Translations under genes and position numbers: made by a program
In this document: one piece after another, positions 1-7,742 of the stretch
How the letters are laid out: the number at the start of each line of letters is the position of its first letter
Numbering within the stretch: position 1 is the stretch's first letter
Notes under the pieces: model-generated
What the model was told of the DNA's origin: nothing
The model's input: only the letters and a program-made list of their open reading frames with translations
The model's database searches: none
Source of the DNA: Methanofollis sp.
GTDB lineage: Archaea; Halobacteriota; Methanomicrobia; Methanomicrobiales; Methanofollaceae
Length of the DNA stretch: 34,802 nt
Assembly (NCBI GenBank): GCA_028696365.1
Contig: JAQVHG010000002.1
Location: 1-34,802, forward strand
Direction: 5' to 3'

Positions 1-1563
1 GTGCGTCCCCCGTTCCCCGACGACCGGCTCGTAGCCCTGAGAGACCGCCAGGATCTCGGCATGGACCTGCGCCTTCCGGGCAGCCTCGATCACCTCATCT
101 CTTCCTGCCTCGGGCCTTCCGTACCTGATATTCTCTTCGATGGAGGTATGGAAGAGGAAGAGGTCCTGCGAGACGACTGAGACCTGACGGCGTACCCATC
201 CAGAATCGAGGTCGGCAAGATCGTAGCCGTCAAGGGTGATCATACCCGACTGCGGGGTGAAAAATTTCAGGAGCAAATTGATCAGCGTCGTCTTCCCGGC
301 CCCAGTCCGCCCGATGAGTGCGACGACCTCGCCTGGCCCGACGCTGAGATTGACCCCATGCAGGACCGGTGTCTCATCTACATATGAGAACGAGACGTCC
401 TGAAACTCGATCTTTCCTTCTATAGAATCTGGAATGATCTCGCCGCTCTGACCTGACTCGGTCTCAGTCCTGAACAATTCCTGGAGCCGTTCGACCGAGG
501 TGAAGACAGGCTGGATGATAACCGGGAGAGAGAAGAAGGTGCTGGAGGCGGTTGAAAACGTCACAATATATGCAACATATGCAACAAAGTCCCCGACCGT
601 CATCACCCCGACGAGGACGTCCTGCCCGCCGATCCAGATGACAGCGAGCAGCATCATAAACTGGGTGCCCAGGAGAAACTGGCTGGAAAAAGAGTTGAGC
701 ATCGAACTTTTGACCCTTGTCTGGATCACGCCCCTCAACGAATTCACCACACGTCCGACCTCCCGCGCTTCTGCAGCATGGGTCTTGACTGTCTCGATGC
801 CAGAGAGGATCTCCTGGAGGTCCCTGGAGACATAGGCTCCTCTCTCTCGTTCCAGGTAGGTGATGGCACGTATCCTGCTGATAAATATCAGATTGACCAG
901 GAGAAAGAGAGGCGTGAAGATGATCAGGATAAGAGTCAGTTTAGCGCTGAGAGCATAGAGTATGACCACAGAGAAGGCGACATAAAAGAGGCTGGAAAAG
1001 ATCTGGGGGAGATACTGGGAGAAGAGATACTGCATGATCCCGACATCTCCTGAGATGCGTGACATCAGGTATCCGGTCTGACCGGCCTTGAAGTACGAGA
1101 GAGGAAAACGGAGCACGTGCTCGAAGAGGTCGGTCTGGAGATGAAAGGTGTACTCCTCCCTGAACCTTACCAGGAGGTATGACTGAACCAGCCCGAGCAG
1201 CCCGATGGCGGCACCGAGGATACATATCGCCATGACAAGGGCCGGGAGAGAGGAACAGATCGCACTGAGCGAGGTGTCCAGGAGTGAAGAAGTTGGGGCA
1301 GTCACTGGCGAAGATCCAGTGGCACCAGGCACCACATAGTCAAGAAATATCTTACCTGAGAGGGGCACGAGCGCTCTCAACCCGACAAGAAGGAGAGTGA
1401 GACCAAGACTGATGACGCCGATCTTCCAGACTGGTCTCAGGTATCGGGAAAAAAAGAGAATGTCCTGGGTCCGGACTTTGCTGTCAGTCTCTCGTGCAGG
1501 AGTAAAGATCTCCCTGACAAATGCGATGCCGGCCCTGATCTTCGCAGCACCCTTCTGTCCCAT
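1..1563 (-). CDS. ABC transporter, fused permease/ATP-binding protein (exporter type), truncated at window start before the ABC signature motif
   Basis: Open minus frame not listed in the ORF track because it runs off the window. It translates as MGQKGAAKIRAGIAFVREIFTPARETDSKVRTQDILFFSRYLRPVWKIGVISLGLTLLLVGL...; Walker A GRTGAGKTT in LHGVNLSVGPGEVVALIGRTGAGKTTLINLLLKFFTPQ, then Q-loop VSQDLFLF. Starts just after the upstream rSAM stop. Exact start codon uncertain. Confidence 0.88.
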   Translation of the reverse strand, partial: MGQKGAAKIRAGIAFVREIFTPARETDSKVRTQDILFFSRYLRPVWKIGVISLGLTLLLVGLRALVPLSGKIFLDYVVPGATGSSPVTAPTSSLLDTSLSAICSSLPALVMAICILGAAIGLLGLVQSYLLVRFREEYTFHLQTDLFEHVLRFPLSYFKAGQTGYLMSRISGDVGIMQYLFSQYLPQIFSSLFYVAFSVVILYALSAKLTLILIIFTPLFLLVNLIFISRIRAITYLERERGAYVSRDLQEILSGIETVKTHAAEAREVGRVVNSLRGVIQTRVKSSMLNSFSSQFLLGTQFMMLLAVIWIGGQDVLVGVMTVGDFVAYVAYIVTFSTASSTFFSLPVIIQPVFTSVERLQELFRTETESGQSGEIIPDSIEGKIEFQDVSFSYVDETPVLHGVNLSVGPGEVVALIGRTGAGKTTLINLLLKFFTPQSGMITLDGYDLADLDSGWVRRQVSVVSQDLFLFHTSIEENIRYGRPEAGRDEVIEAARKAQVHAEILAVSQGYEPVVGERGTH

Positions 1564-1583
1564 GGCCTCTATCCGACGAGATC

Positions 1584-2732
1584 TCAGGAGGGAGGCTCAG
1601 AGACCAGCGTGCCCAGGTGCTCCTCCGCACCTGCACCCCTCCCCACCTTCCTGGTCTCTGGAAAGATCCCGGCCCGCTCAGCCTCCTCGCAGAACCAGTA
1701 CGGTTCCCAGAGGTCGCCACTCCGATAATAGTTCTGCGCAAGACAGCTCCCGAGGCACCGCCCTTTCATCAGACATCGCCCGCACACCCCCTCCAGTTTC
1801 TCAGGCAAACCTCCCCTGATCTCCCCAAGCATGGGAGTGTGTTCCCAGATATCGACGAGTCGGTCGGTTCTGGCATGCCCGAAGATCATTTCTGAAAGGC
1901 TCTCCCCGATCCCGCAGAGGGCGTAAGAACCGTCTGAGAGCACACCGAGAATGCTGAAGATCCCACAGACGCTGCAACCGTCCCCATGGTCCCCAAACAT
2001 CCTGCTCAACGGACGGAAGGCGGGGGGGTGATCATAGATCAGATTGAGGGTCGTGGTAGGGGCAAGATCCCGTTCGACCCATTGCCCAAGGGCGATGAGT
2101 TCTCTGATTTCCAGGGCCTCGCCACTGTGGTGCATCTGTTTGCCTCGCGAGGTGGGTTGCAGGAGGTTGAACTTCACCGACCCGGCGCCGAGCCACTCCG
2201 CGAGCCTGACCATCTCCCCGATCTGATCTCTGTTCCGCCGCATGACCGTCATGATCACCTGAGGTCTGAGCCCGGCATCAGCGAGATGCCTGACTCCTGC
2301 ACATGCCGTATCATAACTCCCGGGAACGCCCCTGACCCACTCATGGGTCGTTGCATCGGTACCGTCGAGGCTTACTGAGACAAAGGTATTCTTGCATGAG
2401 GCGATCGCCTCTGCGATCTCTGAGGCCATCAGGGTCCCGTTGGTCTCTAATACAAGTTTTAATCCCTCTCTCTTGACAATATCCACCATTTCTGCGAATT
2501 GTGGATGGAGCAGAGGCTCTCCCCCCGTAAGTTTCACCGTCATGAGCCCAAGCGGTTGCGCCTCTCTAATAATGGAGACAAAGAGATCAATGGGGAGGAA
2601 CGATGTGGCCTTAGTGGCGTTCTGATACTTGGGTGCGATCCAGCAGTGACGACATGCGAGGTTGCACTCGTCGGTGAGGTAGAAGTAGAGCTGGTATAGG
2701 GGATATCTCCGCGTCTCACTGTCAGTGCTCAC
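1584..2732 (-). CDS. scmF: Radical SAM/SPASM peptide maturase, resembles SynChlorMet ScmF
   Basis: YQLYFYLTDECNLACRHCWIAPKYQ (CxxxCxxC), KLTGGEPLLHP, C-terminal Cys-rich SPASM (CSVCGIFS...CGRCLMKGRCLGSC...FC). GTG start at 2732 overlaps the upstream TGA (GTGA); the track's ATG at 2783 would force a 55-bp overlap. ScmF assignment is from memory of sequence style. Confidence 0.85.
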   Translation of the reverse strand: MSTDSETRRYPLYQLYFYLTDECNLACRHCWIAPKYQNATKATSFLPIDLFVSIIREAQPLGLMTVKLTGGEPLLHPQFAEMVDIVKREGLKLVLETNGTLMASEIAEAIASCKNTFVSVSLDGTDATTHEWVRGVPGSYDTACAGVRHLADAGLRPQVIMTVMRRNRDQIGEMVRLAEWLGAGSVKFNLLQPTSRGKQMHHSGEALEIRELIALGQWVERDLAPTTTLNLIYDHPPAFRPLSRMFGDHGDGCSVCGIFSILGVLSDGSYALCGIGESLSEMIFGHARTDRLVDIWEHTPMLGEIRGGLPEKLEGVCGRCLMKGRCLGSCLAQNYYRSGDLWEPYWFCEEAERAGIFPETRKVGRGAGAEEHLGTLVSEPPS

Positions 2733-3847
2733 AGGATCACCTCGGGCAGCCGTCCCCCGGCCGCAATAAATCTTCTCAGACATGCGTCAGGGCTCGGGTG
2801 GTAGACGTCACCGAGGGTCGTATACGCAAGGGCAGGACAGTTGCCGGTACAGAATTTTATGTAGTCACATCCACGGCAGAAGGCAAATTGTTCCAGCGGG
2901 ATCTCTTGCCTTCTCCTCAGCTTGTTCAGGTCCGGATGATAGGTCCAAATGTCCTGGAGGGCGGTTCTGCCGATCTGTCCGAGTTCGATGTGGCTGATCA
3001 GGATGCAGGGGACGATCACCCCGTCGGCCCGCACCGCGATCTTGCTCGTCGTGCAGCCGCAACCGGTGAGAGAGCCACCGCCGGGCAGTCTGTCCATTCC
3101 CTCTAGACGGGCACGCTCCATCTCCGCCCACCGCTCCGCCTCTGCAAGAGGGCCAGCAGTAGCCGAGATCCGGTTCCCATACTCCTGTTTCAGTCGTACC
3201 AACGTCTCCATGGCCTGGGTCCGATCGGCGACAGTGAGTTGCACCGCTTCAGTGTGTTCCCGGCAGAGGCCGAAATGGGACGCTGCGTTGGTGGAGAAAG
3301 ATGGAAGCCCAAGGTCTTCAAGGAGGAACCTTGCGATCTCGTCGAGGTGGTCGACGTTCTGGCGGTGGATCGTCACCCTGACCGCTACGGGTATTTCATG
3401 ATCCCTGAGATGCCCTATCCCATTTACTGCCTGATCAAATGTCCCTGTTCCCCGAAAGGAGTCATGAACCCTAGGAGTAGGGCCGTCGATGGAGACCTGC
3501 ACCGAGGTGCACCGCCCAGTCCCGGCGAGATGTGCAGCCGCATCATCGGTGATCAGCGTCCCGTTGGAAAGAATCGAGAACCGCATTCTATTTTCTACGA
3601 TCCCGTCGATGAGTTCAGGGAGGTCGGGCCGACAGAAGGGCTCGCCACCCTGGAGAGTGACGTTCATCACCGCGCAGCGGTTCAGTTCCTCAAAGAAATG
3701 CAGCCACTCGTCGATCGGGAGGTCGCGCTCTGCTTCGGATGCACTCGAAAAGTGGCTACAGTAGGTACACCGAAGGTTGCAGCGGTTCGTAACTGCAAGG
3801 TCGACTGTCCTCGGCGAGCGCATGACTTGAGATTTGGGAGGGGTCAT
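2729..3847 (-). CDS. scmE: Radical SAM/SPASM peptide maturase, resembles SynChlorMet ScmE (PqqE-like)
   Basis: VDLAVTNRCNLRCTYCSHF (CxxxCxxC), TLQGGEPFCRPDL, SPASM-like C-terminus (CGCTTSKIAVRADGVIVPCILISH...FCRGCDYIKFCTGNCPAL). Start ATG overlaps PqqD-like stop (ATGA). Confidence 0.85.
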   Translation of the reverse strand: MTPPKSQVMRSPRTVDLAVTNRCNLRCTYCSHFSSASEAERDLPIDEWLHFFEELNRCAVMNVTLQGGEPFCRPDLPELIDGIVENRMRFSILSNGTLITDDAAAHLAGTGRCTSVQVSIDGPTPRVHDSFRGTGTFDQAVNGIGHLRDHEIPVAVRVTIHRQNVDHLDEIARFLLEDLGLPSFSTNAASHFGLCREHTEAVQLTVADRTQAMETLVRLKQEYGNRISATAGPLAEAERWAEMERARLEGMDRLPGGGSLTGCGCTTSKIAVRADGVIVPCILISHIELGQIGRTALQDIWTYHPDLNKLRRRQEIPLEQFAFCRGCDYIKFCTGNCPALAYTTLGDVYHPSPDACLRRFIAAGGRLPEVIL

Positions 3848-4134
3848 GGAGTGGTCACGTCCTGCCCCACATAACCTCGTTCCACAAGTTCATCGATGAA
3901 TTGCATAATCTCAGCCGGCGCCTCTTCTGGGACGTTGGAAAACAATCGCATCATCGCCTCTGCGATCTCCTTGACTGAGGTAGTGCCGTCCAGCATCTTC
4001 CAGGCAAGGGCACCTGTTGGGTTGAGGCCAAAGACATTTCCAGTGTCGGGATCGAAAAGGATTGCCCAGTCGTCGAACTCCTCCCTGAAAACGATGTCCG
4101 GGTTCCGTACGTGATATTTAATTGTTTTGCTCAT
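3844..4134 (-). CDS. scmD: PqqD-like RiPP recognition element protein (ScmD-like)
   Basis: 96 aa, PqqD-like pattern: NPDIVFREEFDDWAILFDPDTGNVFGLNPTGALAWKMLDGTTSVKEIAEAM...FIDELVERGYV; translationally coupled to rSAM. Confidence 0.85.
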   Translation of the reverse strand: MSKTIKYHVRNPDIVFREEFDDWAILFDPDTGNVFGLNPTGALAWKMLDGTTSVKEIAEAMMRLFSNVPEEAPAEIMQFIDELVERGYVGQDVTTP

Positions 4135-4315
4135 TGCCCGAGAGATCCGAACAGTCCTATATAATTGTGTTCCTGGTGTTCTGCTGATCCTGGATACACA
4201 TCAAAACCTCTCTCTGTCCTGACGATATCCTTGGTCCAGAGGTATGGATGATGTGACCGCACCCTGTCTATCAAGAACATCTGGCAGTCGCCCTAGCTTT
4301 GGCTGCGGCAAAATA

Positions 4316-4673
4316 TGAGGTCATTCCAAAACTCTCCAGCCCTCCCCCTCCTCAGAAGAGGGCACTGAATGTGGTGGAGAAATCCTCTCTCTTCGTTGCC
4401 CAATCATGCCTTCATGCCTTCCAACTTCACCTCACCGTGCCCGGGGGCGCTGCCCCCGGACCCCCGGGATGAAGATAGGGTCGGGAAGGCATCATGGGCA
4501 ACTGTGACGAGAGTGCTGCCGTCCACGACCAATCGTGTGGCGGGGGGTTCGGGGGGCGGCAAGCCCCCCGACAGAGAGAGAGATCCAGAGGATTTCTACA
4601 GGGCCAGAAATTCAGAAACGAAAAAATTCAGTTCAAGATGATTTTCAACCCCTGTGAGTTTAGGGATATGTTC
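4316..4673 (-). repeat. Modular intergenic repeat, type-A termini, reverse orientation
   Basis: tgaggtcattccaaaactctcc ... gtttagggatatgttc ends; core hairpins cccgggggcgctgcccccgg and ggggggcggcaagcccccc; internal B-like end ggatttctacagggcc. Confidence 0.75.
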
Positions 4674-4822
4674 TATGTAAAAGGAATTGGAGTGCCGCTG
4701 AGGTGCAAACATATTTATATCGATATAATGAGGCTCGACCAGAGGTTCTGGCAGGGTGTGATATCAATACATCGCGATCGCTCGAACTGAGATCAAGGAT
4801 CTGATATCTCAACCAGATTGGT

Positions 4823-4840
4823 GTGTAACATGGGTTACAC
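4823..4840. promoter_or_regulatory. Inverted repeat GTGTAAC-atgg-GTTACAC upstream of the HPr-kinase-like gene; candidate operator
   Basis: Perfect 7-bp inverted repeat, 4-nt spacer, about 50 bp upstream of the 4892 start. Confidence 0.35.
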
Positions 4841-4891
4841 GGCGAAAAGGATCTTTGGAGATGGAGAAGATTGCTTATTTTGTAGAAAAAT

Positions 4892-5833
4892 GTGCTTCAG
4901 GCGATGAAATCTATATCTGAGGATCCATGGAAGAGTCCCGGGGTGGAATGGGGAGAGGACAGAGGATACCTGCTCACTCTCGGCGATGGACAGAGGCGGG
5001 TACTCTGTGCAGATGAGGGAATGACCGAATGGCTTAGCCGTTTCGCCGCGATCCTGAGGCTCGCACCAGGTTGTGTGGGGAATGGTCCTGTAATTTATTA
5101 TATGAGCAGAGGGGGCGTTTCTCCTCGTCTATTTGCGGGGTGGGAGTGCCATCCTCTCAGGTTCTTTCGGGTCTGGTGCCACCCAAAATCCCCCGACATG
5201 ATCCTGGAATCCTCCTGGACCTGGGAGGAGAAACGCTTCATACCATATATCATGATGCACGAGGCTCTCTCGGTTTTATGCACTGATCTCCATGTGCCGA
5301 CCGCCCTCCCCCTTCACACTGCCGCTCTCGCACGGGACGCCGGGGACGGCGGAGCGGTGGCGCTCCTGGCACCCAGTGGGACCGGGAAATCGACCTGTGC
5401 GGCACGGGTTCCATCACCGTGGGAACCTCTCTGTGACGATATGGCCCTCATCGTTAGGGACAGCGATGGGGCGTTTCGTCTCCATCCTCTCCCCACCTGG
5501 AGCGAGGTCACGATGCGAGGACGCACCGATCTGACCTGGGACGTCTGCCGCCACCTCCCGCTACAGGCCGTTTATCTCCTCGAACAGGGCGATCGAGACA
5601 GAGTGACTGAAGTCGGAAATGGGGAGGCCACCGCTGCAATCTTTCGTTCCTCGGTCCAGATCATGACACCGTATCTGAACCGTCTCGATCCAGCAGATGT
5701 CATAGTATTGAAGAGGCGATTTTTAGAAAATGCCTGTACCCTCGCCTCTGCGCTCCCGGCGTTCCGTCTCAGAGCGACCATTTCTGGGCGTTTCTGGGAG
5801 GCGATAGAAGGATCACTTGCAGATGAGCGATGA
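4892..5833 (+). CDS. HPr kinase/PEPCK-like P-loop protein of a RiPP cluster (possibly ScmC-like)
   Basis: 313 aa; GAVALLAPSGTGKSTCAARVPSPWEPLCDDMALIVRDSDGAFRLHPLPTWSE: P-loop GTGKST followed by LCDD, typical of HprK-like proteins next to PqqD/radical SAM or lasso clusters. Confidence 0.8.
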   Translation: MLQAMKSISEDPWKSPGVEWGEDRGYLLTLGDGQRRVLCADEGMTEWLSRFAAILRLAPGCVGNGPVIYYMSRGGVSPRLFAGWECHPLRFFRVWCHPKSPDMILESSWTWEEKRFIPYIMMHEALSVLCTDLHVPTALPLHTAALARDAGDGGAVALLAPSGTGKSTCAARVPSPWEPLCDDMALIVRDSDGAFRLHPLPTWSEVTMRGRTDLTWDVCRHLPLQAVYLLEQGDRDRVTEVGNGEATAAIFRSSVQIMTPYLNRLDPADVIVLKRRFLENACTLASALPAFRLRATISGRFWEAIEGSLADER

Positions 5834-5950
5834 GATGACGCGGTAGACACACACCTGATACTGACTGCAGACCAATGAAAGATCTACGATACTGCTACGT
5901 AGAATTCAGCATGAATCCTGGGATCATATGCAATAAAAATCTGATATCGC

Positions 5951-6188
5951 GGCTTTGTAGAAACCCTTTTGATGGGTCACTCTAGCAGGGTGCGTGCCGC
6001 GCCCCCCCCGAACCCCCGCGCGAGTGATAGGGGGAAGGACGGCCTGTCTCTCTTCAAGTCTCTCGATTGTGCCTCCCCGTCTCTATCTTCATCCCAGGGG
6101 TTCGGGGGCAGAGCCCCACAGCACGAGCATAGGGGAAGGCGGCTGAATCATACTTAAACTAAGAAGAGATGAGGTTTTCTACAGAACC
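5951..6188. repeat. Modular intergenic repeat, type-B termini, flanked by GATATCGC direct repeats
   Basis: ggctttgtagaaaccc ... ggttttctacagaacc terminal inverted repeats; GATATCGC immediately on both sides. Confidence 0.75.
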
Positions 6189-6300
6189 GATATCGCGACT
6201 ACAGAACCGATATCGCGACTACAGAACCGATATCGCGACTACAGAACCGATATCGCGACTACAGAACCGATATCGCGACTACAGAACCGATATCGCGACA
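6181..6300. repeat. Perfect tandem repeat, 6 x 20 bp, unit ACAGAACCGATATCGCGACT (last base of last copy differs)
   Basis: Directly visible in sequence. Confidence 0.99.
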
Positions 6301-6603
6301 TTGTAGAGACCTTCATTAATTATGGACATATCCCAAAACTCACTGTGGTTGAAAATGATCTTGAACTGAATTTTTTCGTTTCTGAATTTCTAAACCCTAT
6401 CCTCCACCAGGGGGCGAGTGCCACCCGGACCCCCCGTGTCACGATAGGTCGTGGACGACAATCCCTCTTCAGGGAGTTTGAATATGCCTTCCCGGCTCAA
6501 TCTTCATCCCAGGGGTCCGGGGGCAGAGCCCCCGGCGAGATTCATGAGGGAAGGTGGTTGAGTCACACATGCACCCATAAAGGGTGAGGGTTTCTACAGA
6601 GCC
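6298..6603. repeat. Modular intergenic repeat, hybrid A-left / B-right termini
   Basis: gacatatcccaaaactcac (A-left) at ~6324; gagggtttctacagagcc (B-right) at 6586-6603; core ccgggggcagagcccccgg. Confidence 0.75.
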
Positions 6604-6737
6604 GAATCTAGAAACCATGAGGACAGTGGGTGACTCCGTCGCTCTTCTGTGTTAATCAATCCTCATTGCGGTGGGATCATCATGGGAATTGAGGCTGATG
6701 TTCAGGACCGATCGGCAGGGTTACAATCGAACGAATG

Positions 6738-6747
6738 TATATATATA
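6738..6747 (+). promoter_or_regulatory. TATA box of the precursor peptide gene
   Basis: tatatatata about 33 nt upstream of the ATG at 6780; GGTGG Shine-Dalgarno-like sequence at 6771. Confidence 0.55.
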
Positions 6748-6779
6748 CGCCAATATTATAACGCAATCCTGGTGGCTAC

Positions 6780-6971
6780 ATGGCAGACACCAGAGATTAT
6801 GAAGCGCCCAGAATGATAGATCTCAGCGAACAGGTGCGTGTCGGACACGGGCTTTGTCAGGACGGGAGTTGTCCCGCCACAGGCAATTGCCAAAACGGAT
6901 GTTATGCATCTGGGCACTGTACAAGCGGTGGAGAGGCGAATTCTACATGTTCTGAAGGGCCTGCAGTCTGA
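6780..6971 (+). CDS. Cys-rich RiPP precursor peptide candidate (63 aa, six Cys)
   Basis: MADTRDYEAPRMIDLSEQVRVGHGLCQDGSCPATGNCQNGCYASGHCTSGGEANSTCSEGPAV: Cys-free leader with YxxPRMxxLSE, then core with Cys at 26,31,37,41,47,57. Own TATA box and SD; lies between the HPrK-like and peptidase genes. Confidence 0.85.
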   Translation: MADTRDYEAPRMIDLSEQVRVGHGLCQDGSCPATGNCQNGCYASGHCTSGGEANSTCSEGPAV

Positions 6972-7127
6972 ACACCACGAGTCTGTATGGTAGGCTGTTT
7001 CTTCGGAGTTCCCGCGCCTGATCGCCCAGGAAAACAGCAGCCGCGCTGAGCAAGAAGGGATCTCATCTAAGTGATGCGGTCCGTAAAAATGGTGCACTTA
7101 GGGCGAACGTGACGGAGGTCCACCGAT

Positions 7128-7742
7128 ATGATCTCTAACCAGATCGATCTCATCACCTACGTGGGACCGAGCATGTACCCCACCTTGAAGCCTCTAGACC
7201 TCCTGTATTGTCGCCCCGCAGGTGAGAGGAGCAGGGTGCGGAAAGGGGACGTGATAGTTTTCCAGCATCCTGAAATCGGCCATATCGTCATCCACCGGGT
7301 CATTGCTGTCACTTCTGCAGGAATAAAGACTCGAGGAGATAACAACAGCCTTGAAGACCCGTATCTCGTCTCCCCAGATGCGGTTCTCGGTCTGGCTCTC
7401 TACGCAAGACGGAATGGGAGACTTATAGCGATAAGGGGGGGATACAGAGGACGATCCCGCGCCGCCGCTATCCAGATGCGCCGCCGGGCGGTGCATATCG
7501 CGGCGGCTGTGCTGCGCCGTCCCTGCGACGCCCTTCCCAGGAGATGCCCGGTCGAAATTCCTTTCCTTCGGGTCGTCGCCTTCAGACGAACCCACGGCAC
7601 AGAGTTGCGTCTCCTCCTTGGCGGGCGATCGATCGGACACCTCCCGGCCGGTGAGAGGCGCTGGCGGATCAAGCGGCCGTTTGGGATTATCGTAAATGAA
7701 GAAGCACTCCCTGGACCACACTCAGAGGAGAAGCATGAGTGA
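7128..7742 (+). CDS. S26-family (Sec11-type, Ser-His-Asp) signal peptidase-like protein without an N-terminal TM anchor
   Basis: YVGPSMYPTLKPLDLL, VRKGDVIVFQHPEIGHIVIHRVIAV, IKTRGDNNSLEDPYLV; SD ggaggt at 7114; in-frame stop at 7110-7112 fixes the start. Confidence 0.85.
   Translation: MISNQIDLITYVGPSMYPTLKPLDLLYCRPAGERSRVRKGDVIVFQHPEIGHIVIHRVIAVTSAGIKTRGDNNSLEDPYLVSPDAVLGLALYARRNGRLIAIRGGYRGRSRAAAIQMRRRAVHIAAAVLRRPCDALPRRCPVEIPFLRVVAFRRTHGTELRLLLGGRSIGHLPAGERRWRIKRPFGIIVNEEALPGPHSEEKHE

Noticed and set aside
6181-6300. CRISPR-like array
   Set aside because: Contiguous 20-bp units without spacers; a tandem repeat, not CRISPR.
6756-7097. 113-aa minus ORF over the precursor gene
   Set aside because: The plus-strand 63-aa ORF has promoter, SD and a motif-rich sequence; the antisense ORF has none.
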